DNA from: Adiantum capillus-veneris
Taxonomy: Eukaryota > Streptophyta > Polypodiopsida > Polypodiales > Pteridaceae
DNA: 64,000 nt
NCBI GenBank assembly: GCA_014529385.2
Contig: CM043949.1
Coordinates: 142,669,858 to 142,733,857 of the forward strand
Reading direction: 5' to 3'
The notes beneath the pieces are model-generated. The model was not told the DNA's origin. It saw only the letters and a program-made list of their open reading frames with translations, and made no database searches. Below, in pieces: positions 38,252 to 49,080 of this stretch (the first letter of the stretch is position 1; each line of letters opens with the position of its first letter). Position numbers and translations under genes: made by a program.

Positions 38252-39163
38252 TTGGTCAAGTTTTCATATGATGTTTGCACTATGTATTTGTCCCCACTCA
38301 TTATGTCTGTTGGTGCTGTAGTAAGTTGGTTGCTAGACGAGACACCGGCAAGCACATTGATGCAGCCTAATGTGGCTGCTAGACGCGGGCGGATGATTTT
38401 CCTTCATCTTAATGGTGTGCTAATAACCAGCTGCAGTGAAATCCCTGAGGAACTTGAGTTCCTGCCAAAGGAGCACATGCCACGGGTAGTCTATCTCCAA
38501 ATGGATGTAATTTGTCTTGTAAGGCCGGATGCAGAGCAGTTCATCCTACGGCTTAAAGAGAAAGCCAGCCTAGTGTTGTGGTTCTGCTGTAGAAGGGAAA
38601 AACTGTTACACATGGTGAACGCGTGCTTCCCCAACCATAGAAGGCAAAAATATTTTGCAGGTAAAGCATGCCCGCTTTAAATGTTGTAGGACATAAGTTA
38701 CGCATACCTCTAACCTCGTTTTTCGGCATTAGCAAATATTCTCTCCCAAGAGGACTGTGAAATATGGCGGCCCCATATGTCAGAGGTGCCGGTTGTGCCC
38801 AAAGACATGGGCGATAAGCCTGTTTTCCTGAAGAAGCTACGAACGTTGTGGGCAAGGCACCCGGAGTACGATAACAGCAACACTATTCTTGTAGATGATT
38901 GTAGATACAAGTCTCTTAAAAATGACTATGAAAGCTGTATGGCAATCCGATCATAGGATCCCATGGTAGTAGGAACCGATTACCCGTTTTACTTGCTGGA
39001 TTTTGTTTTGCCTTGGTTGCTCAGGTGGATAAGGGATCGGTACCCAACAGCGTACACTCGCAAAAACCCAGTCTTTCACACTGAAGACGATATTTCTGGG
39101 TATATTACTGATTACTTCATACAGATAGAGGGGTACTCCTATAAATTTGATCCCCCGAGGTAG
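38252..39163 (+). pseudogene. FCP1-like HAD phosphatase domain protein, catalytic Asp lost
   Basis: The domain is that of plant NLI-interacting-factor/FCP1 phosphatases, which remove phosphate from Ser in RNA polymerase II tails and similar substrates. Exon 1 (to 38660) reads MIFLHLNGVL, where the active enzymes have D-x-D-x-T/V, and VRPDAEQFILRLKEKASLVL. A 72-bp GT-AG intron (38661-38732) joins LSQEDCEIWRPHMSEVPVV and KPVFLKKLRTLW. The third motif, NTILVDDCRYKSLKND, is intact. A TAG at 38954-38956 precedes the C-terminal YLLDFVLPWLLRWI. With His for the first Asp it is probably no phosphatase even apart from the stop. The start codon is uncertain. It lies between arms of an inverted repeat. 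Confidence 0.82.
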
Positions 39164-39459
39164 GAGATTGCCATAATCATGTAAATAGTGGAATTTTGTA
39201 ACCTGATACTATACATAATGGAAAACCACTTTTCTTGTTCAGACTGTCTTGGTATCTTGATCTCTACTGTTGAAACCTCTGACTAATTCTATTGAAACCT
39301 CTTGGAGCTAACCAGGTTGCCCAACATTTTAATTTTTGAGGCAAATAGCATCTATGTTTGGCATACCTTTCATGTTATCAACGTAGTTCTAGACATTGCT
39401 CAAGGTGGTCGTATCAAATACGAATAGACAAACTGAAAAATACCAAGAAATAAAGTAAA

Positions 39460-40063
39460 CCATAAGTGATACAGCAAGTTCAAGAAGTACCAAATTGGTT
39501 CTGTAATAGTGGACAAACGTGCACCCAAGTTCAACAGTACCAAAAAGTATCAAATTTGGTACTATAATAGTGGACAGACGTGCACCCAAGTTCAACAGTA
39601 CCAAAACTTAGAGATATAGTGAGGACAACTGAAACAGTAATGTAATGAAAGGTAACATACCAACACAGAACCAGATAGAGCAATAAAGTAAACCATAAGT
39701 GATACAGCAAGTTCAAGAAGTACCAAATTGGTACTGTAATAGTGGACAGACGTGCACCCAAGTTCAACAGTAAAAAAGTACCAAATTTGGTACTGTAATA
39801 GTGGACAGACGTGCACCCAAGTTCAACAGTACAAAAAAGTACCAAATTTGGTACTGTAATAGTGGACAGTCGTGCACCCAAGTTCAACAGTACCAAAAAG
39901 TACCAAATTTGGTACTTTAATGCACATATAGTGAGGACAACTGAAACAGTAATGTAATGAAAGGTAACATACCAACCCAGAACTAGATAGAGAGAACAAA
40001 TAAATCTCAGGGCCAAAAAATCAAGTTGACTCAGTCACTAAAAAGCACATAGTGCGGAATACA
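39460..40063 (-). repeat. Right arm of the inverted repeat, with tandem copies
   Basis: Reverse complement of 37961-38250, with the part around GTACCAAATTTGGTAC multiplied: about five head-to-tail units of about 60 bp (GTAATAGTGGACAGACGTGC...) lie at 39495-39915. Part of the outer arm (TGAAAGGTAACATACCAAC) also occurs twice (about 39645 and 39959). Confidence 0.92.
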
Positions 40064-40140
40064 CTTGGTATTGTTGACTACCAGATTTGGTACTATTGAC
40101 TACCGGATTTGGTACTATTGACTACCGGATTTAGTTGTTC
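40064..40140. repeat. Three direct repeats of about 24 bp
   Basis: TTGACTACCGGATTTGGTAC occurs three times with small changes between the inverted repeat and the end of the transposase pseudogene. The TTTGGTAC core is shared with the other arrays nearby. Confidence 0.85.
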
Positions 40141-40149
40141 AATCAGGGC

Positions 40150-42083
40150 TTCTCATTGCCCTCAAGTAACACGGATGCACCTTCGTCGCTCTCATCATCA
40201 TGATATGGCATGCTATTGTATATCCTCTCATATACTTCAATAGACAACTTGTATTGTAAAATTTGACCTAGGGATCCTGCAAATAGGCTCCATCGGGAAA
40301 CGTATGGCCCTAACAAGATGTGAGTAGATCGTTACCAGAGATGTGTGATCCAATAGCCGGTATGTATCAGCTTTTCCTTCAACTTGGCTATAAAAAAATC
40401 CTTCAACAACCTTCCCTCCTCTAACAATTTTGTTATGCCACTTATCCTTTTGCGCTTTCACCATTTGGTACAACACTTCTGTGCATTTGATAATGTAGAA
40501 GTCTTCGTTTGCCTCAACTGCTTTCACTGCAAAATTATCCCAGCATGCCACTTAACATTTCAGGGCATCCTTCATATAGTGGCAGGTTGGACACTTGGCT
40601 TATCGTCATCGATGTTGAATCTCCACCCTCCTCCTCATCATCCGATTCGTCATCCCTAATTGTATCCCCGGACTCTGGCAATGGTTTGATGCAAACATAT
40701 TTCCATTCTTCAATGTGCATTCTGTTCCTGCATCTTCTCCACAACCCACGCATACACGGATCACAAAAGCAAGAAAGTGATCGAAAGCGATGGCGGTGCC
40801 GTTGTCCTGTGAATAGCCATTAGCACAATGAAATGAGCTAGAGCCAACGATGCGCTCGCAGTCCCATTGCAGATTGCGCTACACTTCATCCGTGCCAATA
40901 ATCCAAAAGACTCTTTATGTATTACACCTATGAGACTGTTCTCTTGGCTGAAAAGTTGCTTTCAAAAAGTTGACAACATCGGCTGCACACTTCATACACC
41001 AGCCATCTGGTTTCAATTCCTCATGCGTCAAAGTTCTCTTGATGACTGCCCCTGCCCCATCATGCTCACCTTTTCCATGGCCGGATGCAGGGAAGTTATG
41101 CATGATATGCAAGCCTATCATTTGATAGTACCTGGCCACAAAATAGTAAGGTCTATGGGCCTTGAAGAAGCACCATCTGACCAAACCCAATTTTGTTGCA
41201 GAGAATGTCCTCATTCTTTCAGCCACTTGTCATGCAGCAAGAAATAATATTTTACAAACAATGTGTCATGCTGCTTGTCATCCGATATGTAGAAGTGTAG
41301 CGTCTTTTGTGTACCACGTGCTGCATTTCTTAAATAAGTGAGTTGCACAAGTATTGTGACTTGGGTAGACCATCAATGCATTGACTGAATTTCATTCTGA
41401 ACTTTAAAGGAATAATTCTCTGCAAAGTCAATAACAAATACTACAATGTTGCTAGGAAAATTTTGCAAACAGTCCTTGAATTGTTGGGCTTGCCAGTAGA
41501 AGACAAAGTTGTGCCTGATGAAGCCTGTCAGATGGGCTAAAAATAGGCTAAGAAAAGTCCAACTTTTCATCCGTTGCACAATCAAGTCCTTTCTCTTCTT
41601 CTCACTCCCACCTTCGTGAACCTGTCATGTTCCAACCTCCATGAAAACCTTCACAGACACCTCCTTGCTATCCTCTGCTATCTCATCGAGACAAAATGTC
41701 AACCTCCGTACTCCACATTGTGAGCAGTCCCCCATCAAGCATTTCTTTGCATGGTATTCACAATTTGGAGGCTTTGGGCACATGATGGATTCCCACATAC
41801 CGGTGAGGTGCTGACACACTGCTTGGTTTGCAAAACACATTCCTCTCTCATCACCTCTACAACAACCGGAGCAAGTGCAAAGGTGACCTTTCCCGTGGTG
41901 CCCAAACTTGTTCTGCCGCATTTGATTAAGGACCTCTTTGAAATAGAGCATCTGCACATGAAGCACACAGCAGCAAGTATTTTTGTCCTTCAACTTCCGT
42001 ACAAAGTATGGCTTCAATGCCTCAAAGCATCTAAGAGACAATACCACTGTTGGGTGAGCCTTCAATCTTTGGTACAACTCAAC
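40150..42083 (-). pseudogene. DDE-type transposase pseudogene, C-terminal part
   Basis: Cut-and-paste transposase of a family I know only from uncharacterised eukaryotic proteins. After the N-terminal YQRLKAHPTVVLSLRCFEAL come a Cys-rich zinc region (CTCSGCCRGDERGMC), VVFVIDFAENYSF-x-QNEIQSMH (first catalytic Asp), WSDGASS (second Asp, about 41170-41185) and FPASGHGKGEHDGAGAVIKR. The C-terminus (YNSMPYHDDESDEGASVLL) ends near 40150. TGA stops lie at 41625-41627, 41373-41375 and 41211-41213; a small deletion shifts the frame just after WSDGASS, and at least two more shifts follow. Several stops look like C-to-T changes of Arg or Trp codons. It is dead. The N-terminal part is at 42660-43018 and 58266-58917. 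Confidence 0.85.
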
Positions 42084-42659
42084 CTATGGCACAAAAACAA
42101 AACGATTCAGAAAAAAACCAACTTCATGGTACTGGTAAAATTCCACTACTACAATACTGCCAAAACTGGCTTTAGACAGTTCCAAATATGGTACCGTAGA
42201 TTTGGTACTGTCGGTAGGCTTTGGTACTTTATAGATATTATTTGGTACAGCCTTTGGTACTCGATAGACAAGATTTGGTACTCTACATATAGGCTTTCGT
42301 ACTATCAGAAGTGTGGGGTACCCTGTAAATAGATCCTGGTCCTATAGTGATAGGATTTGGTACTCTATAGAGAGGCTTTGGTGGTATCCGTTGAGTTTGG
42401 TACTCTGTAAATAGACTTTGGTTCTCTATACATAGGCATTGGTACTGGATAATTAGGTTTTGGTACTCTATAGAGAGGTTTTTAAACTCCATGGATAGGC
42501 TTTGGCACTCGATAGCTAGGATTTGGTACTTTATAGATATTCTTTGGTACTATAAACACCCTCTGCCGTACAGCAGACTACCAAATTTGCTACTTTCTGG
42601 ACCAAATAAGCTTTAAGTAGCACCAAACAAGATGTACAATTACTAGAAGTTGTTGGTAC
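42084..42659 (-). other. Intron of the transposase pseudogene with TTTGGTAC minisatellite
   Basis: GT (42659) to AG (42084) on the minus strand; removal joins DESQ to VELYQRLKAHP in phase. At 42180-42560 it holds about 15 degenerate units of 20-24 bp with TTTGGTACTCTATAGATAGG-like text. Confidence 0.75.
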
Positions 42660-43018
42660 CTGAGATTCATCGAGTAGATGTATAGGATGTTTGACAACAC
42701 TTTTCCTTCCAATTCTCATCTTGCATATGTCTTTCTTGTTGGGTGAAACTCTGCTCTCTAATGTCCAAAAGGCATATACCAAATCTCTTGTTTCATTGGT
42801 AATAACGGTTCCTCGTGGCAATTGTCTCTCACAGGCACTCAATGGCAACACTTCATCTTCATCTTTATTCTCTAGCCGTGAGCTTGCTGCAGCTATATTC
42901 CTTCGATGGATCCCCAGGATACTAGCCATTCTAGATTGGTTTACTGATTGTGAGTTTGTACTATTGTTCATAATCATTGCCAAAGAGATTCTCTTTACAA
43001 AAAGTTCACTTGCTGAAT
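42660..43018 (-). pseudogene. Transposase pseudogene, middle part of exon 1
   Basis: Reads SASELFVKRISLAMIMNNST, SRMASILGIHRRNIAAASSR, then RDLVYAFWTLESRVSPNKKD and HPIHLLDESQ, then a splice donor. Its first codons are cut at 43018 by element B. The preceding codons (NTLAEIKVP) are at the other end of B, at 58371 and beyond. Lengths fit: 652 nt on the right plus 359 nt here make 337 codons, and the intron is in phase 0. Confidence 0.85.
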
Positions 43019-43051
43019 CATTAGGAAATTTCGGAGGTCATTTGGAGGGCC
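43019..43051 (+). repeat. Left terminal inverted repeat of element B
   Basis: 33 bp, CATTAGGAAATTTCGG at the outside to CATTTGGAGGGCC at the inside. Identical as reverse complement to 58233-58265; similarity stops right after. Confidence 0.93.
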
Positions 43052-43218
43052 TTCTAAGAAAATGTATTTTTTGCACTCTCTCTCTAGAAAAAATGGCAAA
43101 TAAAAGAGCTGGGTCTTTCATAGTAAAACTTCAAAAAGTGTACTTTAAGTAGATTCCTTACTCCTCTGAACATTCGTTTGTAGTGATTGAGGGATAATCC
43201 TCTTTTCAGTTGCATTGA

Positions 43219-46068
43219 ATGAACAACGTCAATACGGAGGGAATGAGGCTAACATGGAGGGACGAATCCGTAGCCGCTATTCACTTTCCATTAAACCTGC
43301 ACATTTGGCTAATGGCGCACTCCTCAAATGGCACAAATGTTACCCAGAAACGAGCCAAATATCACCTTCACATTGATTTGGACAATGAGTACCAACCATT
43401 GATTAAGCGCAGTAAAACAAACACACATATACCTCCCGCCTCCATAGACACGCTCAGAGCTCAAGGAGCTAAACACATAGATATCTGGACGAGAGGCTCT
43501 CTCTACCCTAAGAATCCAATAACTAATGCGTCTCCACCGTTTGTCAATCCTACAAGCTTATTGACCTTTGCTGGTGATGGAGAAAAGGGCCTTCTGGGTT
43601 ATTGTAAATCACTTACAAGAGAAGCTGAAACTTACAAGAGCATTCTCCAAGCTCAACAATGTGAGATTGTTCGCCTTTCACATTTACATTCTACAGATCA
43701 GGTTACCATTTTGCAACATAAAACAGAGGTACAAGAACTGAAAGGAAAGGTGCGAAGTTGTCAAATGAAGGACACCATCTTGGGTGGTCGTATCCAAAAG
43801 AAGAAATTGCGCAATCTTGAAACATTGCAGGTTGCATCAAGAGGTCTCAAGAAAAGAATCCGAGCATTAAGGTGATGCTTCTTGGTTGGCTACATTGTCT
43901 TAGTTAAGTAATCTCTTTGTTTTTTCTTGTTATGCATTGTTTTCATGTGCCTAAATAGTGTTAGTGAAGCAAATTTTTTGTTATTTACTTATGCATTGTC
44001 TTCATGTAGAGATTCAATCTATCCTGACAAGGAAAACATTGACCCCAAATCCAATATAGGAAAGAGATTGAAGCCACTTATAAGTAGAAGCCTGGCAGCA
44101 GATATAGTACATGACAAGAAGTTTAAGGTTCTACAAAGAAATGTAGTGGACCGCTTTATTTCAGAGAACTCAGTGCCTGCAAAAGAGATACAAGGCACAC
44201 TTGATTCACTTGGTGTAAGCAAAAGAGGATATTCGGCTATCCAAAAGTCTGTCTCATCCATCTTTGTTAGGAAGGGTATAAAATCCAAACTTCTACCATC
44301 AGCCTCAAGTGTTTGGAAAGAGAGGCTTCAGCTTAACGAGGCACAGGGAGACTATCTTGGACAGCCCTTTCATATTAAAGCAACTTACAGTGGCCATGGA
44401 GCGAACATGGCATATGATGAGTTCAACAATATTTTTATGGACCTGCGGATACTACAGAAGAGAATGGTGGAGTTTTACAACATCACATTTGAAGAGTCAC
44501 GTGGGCTATTACATTTTGTGTTAAAACTGGATGAGTGTGAGCTTGTTAAAGAGAAAAAGCTAGAGCGTGTTACTATTACTTTAATGAATAGAGCCCTCTC
44601 AAAGTGTCCCAGTGATGATCCTTTATATTTTAGTGTTCAATCAGAATCTAACATATGGTGGCTTGGTGCATTTGAGGTAAGCGATATTCTCAAGTAAGCT
44701 CAAATGTTCAGATCTACTTAAGTCTCATTTATTTTGTGTTGCAGGTAAAGAAAGAAGATCATGAGATTCTATATTGGGTGTTCCATCGAACTAATATTCC
44801 GGAGCTGATTGATCGACAGACTAACTAGGGAGAGGTACTACGTCTAGATGGAAGGGGAGACTTTCAAGTTCAGTGGCATCTTGCAGGTGACCTTAAAACA
44901 TTAAAGTGCATGTATAATTGTGGAATGGGTGCAATGGCAAAGTCACCGTGTTTGTTCTGCATGGAGCCTGCAAAGGTCATGGACCCAAAGTGGTGGAGAA
45001 AAGCTCCAACACGTCACATTGAGGATCCTGCTTTTCGACCAGTTTTGAAAATACCACTTGTGAATGTCCACATTTGTACAATGCATGCCCTTTGTAGAAT
45101 TGTGGAGAAATTGGTCTATTTATACATCGGGTTTGCTTGGAAGATTAAGAACTCCGCAGAACGACAAGTAGCCCTGCAGTGCTTAGAAATGGTACTGTCG
45201 GATATGGGGCTTCATGGTGGCAATGTGAAAATCCAGCTGGATGAAAAGAGATCAACTGCTGAGAAGGATGTCCCATGCAAACCATCCATCGGTGGGGTGA
45301 AGGCACGCAGGTTTTTATCTAAGCCCCAAGGTACAAGAGATCCAAAGCTAACAAAACATGGAAAAATATATAACACATCTTATGTTAGCAAGGTAGAGTA
45401 TCAGAGCTGGAAAAAGCTACATATTGCAGTCAAAGACCACGAACCAACTACTCGTAACGCGAAGGCTGAGGTTTGGCGATCAATAGACATCCTATTTTTG
45501 ATGTGCGACAAAGATGACTGGTCACAAGGTGATATGAACAAGTTCAAGGAAAATCTCAACCTTCTGAAAAAATCATTCAAGACAGCATGGACAGACACCC
45601 AGATTACTCACTACATGGTATTATAATGTATTCTTTCTCTCTTATGTGCAAATATGTGACTGTAAAACATTCTAACTAATCTGTTTTCATATTCAGCACA
45701 TCATCTTCAATCATTTGCCATATTTTATACAGAAGTATGGGAACCCGGCAATATGGAATACCCAAGGGATGGAAAAGTCTCATTACATGGCGAGAAATGC
45801 TTATTTCAGGCACACACGACATGGTGGCTCTCGAATCAAGGCTAACAGTTTGAGAGAACTATTTGAATGGTTCTATCGTAGAATCATTCATCGAATGCAG
45901 GCAAAAGAAGTCTTGGCAAATTCAGCAACAGCACAAGCCATCAGACATTTACAACAACAAAAAGCTAAAAGATCAATGGCATACAACAACTCCGGAGCTC
46001 GTGAAAGTCAACGAAGGTGGAGAGAGACAATGGTGTATGTGAATCACAAGTGGAGAAAGATACTCTGA
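43219..46068 (+). pseudogene. B1: probable DDE-type transposase, four exons, one in-frame stop
   Basis: Predicted exons 43219-43871, 44010-44676, 44745-45617 and 45697-46068 all have GT-AG borders and keep phase, giving about 854 residues. The N-terminal third has a coiled coil (EVQELKGKVRSCQMKD) and PDKENIDPKSN. Later come ESNIWWLGAFE, LDGRGDFQVQWHLAGDLKTL (candidate Asp residues), a zinc-like PCLFC and HICTMHALC, and WNTQGMEKSHYMARNAYF with RHTRHGGSRIKANSLRELFE (candidate Glu). This layout fits an RNase H-fold transposase, which is inference. A TAG at 44826-44828 in exon 3 breaks it, unless that part is spliced differently. It ends 63 bp from convergent B2. Confidence 0.7.
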
Positions 46069-46131
46069 GTGGATGACATTGTACAAAATTTATGTAATAC
46101 ATGATCTTATACAATTGGTACTTGAAGTGTA

Positions 46132-46587
46132 TCAAGATTTTGCAGGTTCAATTTTGTTTTTTGGCACGTCACCCTTGTAACGAATCATGAGATGTTTGCC
46201 ATACTCTAAAAGTTCATCTGGGTTTTGTCTACCAAGAGCTAGTGCCATTGCTGTGTAGGTGTAGTAATACGCTGCCCGACCACCTGTATAGCCTGGGCAG
46301 TAACCAAAACAATCTCTAGCAAACACTTTGTCCACAAGAATGACTTTATCTGCACTTTTGGGCAGCACCGGTCCACCTAAGAAGCGTGATAGTGTCTTGA
46401 ATGTGTAAGTTGCTATTGAACCCTCTTGTGACATGGAATTGTGAAAAACTACTATCGGCGACTCGCAAAGCTTTGAAAGGTATTGTGCTAGGGCCGCATC
46501 CCTTCCTCGATACTCTCTTGTCCGGCGCCGAAGGAAGTCATCCTTGTCAGCAATCCAAGACTGCACATACAATGTCAGAAATGACAC

Positions 46588-46673
<86 letters not shown>

Positions 46674-47925
46674 TTACCATGAAGCTCTCATCCTGCAGAA
46701 AGAGGTTTTCTTGCCACAGGTCTACAGATGTAGTTGACCCCTGACCTGAATGGTTAAACCAATCCTCCACTTCTTTGTTACTTTTCGATGGTCTTAGGCT
46801 TTGTCTTATTGCTTGGAAGGTGGCTTCATCAGGTAGTGTCTCCTTGTATTTTTCAGCTTTCTCAAAGCATCTTCGAAGGCATTCCATTGGATTGCTGGAT
46901 GTTTCCATTGCCTCATCATCACTACTATCCTCTGAAACAAATCCACTCCTCTCCTCTTGAACTCTGGAAATAATAGCTAGGGAGAAATCCTCCCTTAAAT
47001 AAAACACACTTTGCACATCATGTAAGAAGATATAGGTCCTGTCTCCAATCCTGAAGTCAGGCACAACAGGCAACATCATCTGAGCATGCTTCTCAGTGAA
47101 GTTACTGACATCCAATGGAAGTTTGATTTCTGTGGTTTTCACAGAGAGCATCTTACTTCTTTGTACTTCAATTGCCTCAACCTCAAGGTCGATTGTGTCT
47201 TCAACCTCCTCGACTTCTTGCATATGAGTTGTCTCCTCGCATTCCTCATCTGGTGCTGCATCCTGCTCCTCTAACACCTCATCAGGATTCTGCATGAGGA
47301 ATCCAAACAGGCTGTTCAGGTAAATCATAAAGCCAAAGGCTTCCTGAATGAGTTTGCATTCTTTTTGATGCAAAGGGCAGGCTGAATGTCGGCAAGAGGG
47401 TGGTAATTCCCTATACTTCTTCACTCCCTGTCCCTTTCCACCACAGTCATTTAAATGCACAAGAGTCATATTAGGCAGAACAACCCTTCCTACTTGCACC
47501 ATCACTTCAAACTTATCTCTGTAGGACTGCAAGAAATTACTGTGCTGAGCTAACAGGTCTTCAATGTCAAACTTTGGATTAAACATAGAATGAACTAGAT
47601 CATACTTGTCCCTAGCACCACAAGATGCTGCAAAATCAAACAGCCTCTCATCAGTTGCAGCTGGGTCTTCCAGAGAAGACACATCCTCTTTTTCTTTACA
47701 TTTAGTTGTACAGGGACTACTTTCTAGCACATCTGCATCATCTGAGAAGTCTATATTTCTCTTTCTTGTATTTTTCTTCAGAAGTACTCTACAGGGCACC
47801 ACACCCTTGTAGGGTGAGGGATCCTCTTGCCCTGGTGACCTCTCTGATTGATCTTCACCAATCGACTTTTCTTCAGATATGTCCTGACAAAAGTCAACAG
47901 TTCTTTTCGCAGATACATTAAGCAA
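46132..47925 (-). CDS. B2: unknown protein, two exons, (CT)n in the intron
   Basis: Exon 47925-46678 joins exon 46560-46132 through a GT-AG intron (donor ATG|GTAAGT, acceptor TGTGCAG). The intron is 117 bp, mostly (CT)n, and is a multiple of three, so the frame stays open through it. The spliced product is about 558 residues. It has an acidic middle (EEVEDTIDLEVEAIEV), a Cys/His group CRHSACPLHQKEC, and a conserved-looking C-terminus (VILVDKVFARDCFGYCPGY, AMALALGRQNPDELLEYGKH). No family recognised. Upstream, SSRQKRLKPDPELVPGF lies in frame before a TAG at about 47926, so an earlier exon or start was probably lost or is spliced differently. Confidence 0.65.
46561..46677 (-). repeat. (GA/CT)n microsatellite forming most of the B2 intron
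   Basis: (GA)n on the plus strand from 46592 to 46670 lies within the predicted intron of B2. Confidence 0.85.
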
Positions 47926-48099
47926 CTAAGCCTGCAAGGGTTGAAATCCTGGCACAAGCTCTGGATCTGGTTTCAGCCTCTTCTGCCTACTGGACCTTAA
48001 TCCTATTCATCAAGAAACATGACAAGTCAAAACCATGAGGAAACATGACAACTCTGCCAAAACCAAACCATCATGATCTCTCTCTCTCCTGATAGATAT

Positions 48100-48100
48100 A

Positions 48101-48143
<43 letters not shown>

Positions 48144-48178
48144 CTGTCTCTCACCAAAGCACAAACAAAAACACACCT

Positions 48179-48214
<36 letters not shown>

Positions 48215-48238
48215 AAGAACACTAAAAAATACACACAG

Positions 48239-48274
<36 letters not shown>

Positions 48275-48299
48275 AAGAACACTAAAAAATGCACACAGC

Positions 48300-48387
<88 letters not shown>
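48100..48387. repeat. (AT)n and (CT)n tracts
   Basis: (AT)n at 48100-48142, then three (CT)n blocks (48180-48211, 48240-48271, 48302-48387). The first two are separated by a repeated CCAAAGAACACTAAAAAAT. Confidence 0.95.
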
Positions 48388-48391
<4 letters not shown>

Positions 48392-48404
48392 TATTTTTCT
48401 ATTT

Positions 48405-48464
48405 GACTAAAGGCGCGCGAGGAAGGAAAAGTGCCTTTTGCAAACCTCTCCGCGCGCCTTAAGT
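48405..48464 (+). repeat. 60-bp palindromic-ended mini-element, copy 1
   Basis: Begins GACTAAAGGCGCGCGAGG and ends CTCCGCGCGCCTTAAGT. It is an inverted copy of the next one, so together they can fold into a long hairpin (48388-48559) between (CT)n and (GA)n tracts. Confidence 0.85.
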
Positions 48465-48486
48465 ACAACTGAGAGAGCAATAACAA

Positions 48487-48548
48487 TACTAACGGCGCGC
48501 GGAGAGAGTTGCAAAAGGCACTTTTCCTTTCTCGCGCGCCTTTAGTCA
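48487..48548 (+). repeat. 60-bp palindromic-ended mini-element, copy 2
   Basis: Begins TACTAACGGCGCGCGGAG and ends TCGCGCGCCTTTAGTC. Reverse complement of copy 1 over about 65 bp including the outer CTATTTGACTAAAGG. Confidence 0.85.
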
Positions 48549-48557
48549 AATAGAAAA

Positions 48558-48561
<4 letters not shown>

Positions 48562-48627
<66 letters not shown>
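48562..48627 (+). repeat. (GA)n microsatellite
   Basis: Pure GA, mirror of the (CT)n on the other side of the hairpin. Further (CT)n lies at 48849-48888. Confidence 0.95.
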
Positions 48628-48628
<1 letters not shown>

Positions 48629-48844
48629 CTGTGTCTGTGTGTATGTGTGTTTGTGTCTCTGTCTATGGAACTATGGGTATTGAGGTGTGTGTGTTGAACA
48701 ACACACACACACAATTTGTACCAACTGTTGGAAATACAGAGAGAAAGAGTGAGACATCACCTTTTTTTGGTGGGGTTTGCAGGAACTCAAAGGGAGGTGT
48801 CTCCTCCATTGCTTTTCTGTGTGTCAAGCTGACTGTGTCTTTCT

Positions 48845-48891
<47 letters not shown>

Positions 48892-48992
48892 AGTAAGGAC
48901 TCCCTCTTTCTATCTCTCTCTCAATCTGTGTCTCTCCCTCTCTCTATCTCTGTGACAATCTGATCACTCTTTCTCTCTCTCTGTCTCTCTAA

Positions 48993-49077
<85 letters not shown>
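48993..49077 (+). repeat. (CT)n tract at the LINE 5' junction
   Basis: 85 bp of CT ending at GTCGAAACATAG, where LINE sequence starts. Confidence 0.95.

Positions 49078-49080
<3 letters not shown>

Noticed and set aside
38252-38400. Inverted repeat around the FCP1-like gene as ends of the whole transposase element
   Set aside because: No matching arm was found to the right of 58917, so the repeat bounds only the 2.1-kb part.
35063-41640. Stop codons explained by U-to-C RNA editing, which repairs stops in fern organelles
   Set aside because: These are nuclear retrotransposon and transposase pseudogenes, and the same regions carry frameshifts that editing cannot mend.
43219-46068. B1 as a KDZ (Kyakuja-Dileera-Zisupton) or CACTA transposase
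   Set aside because: I could not find the family motifs that I know for those groups, and the element ends do not begin CACTA.
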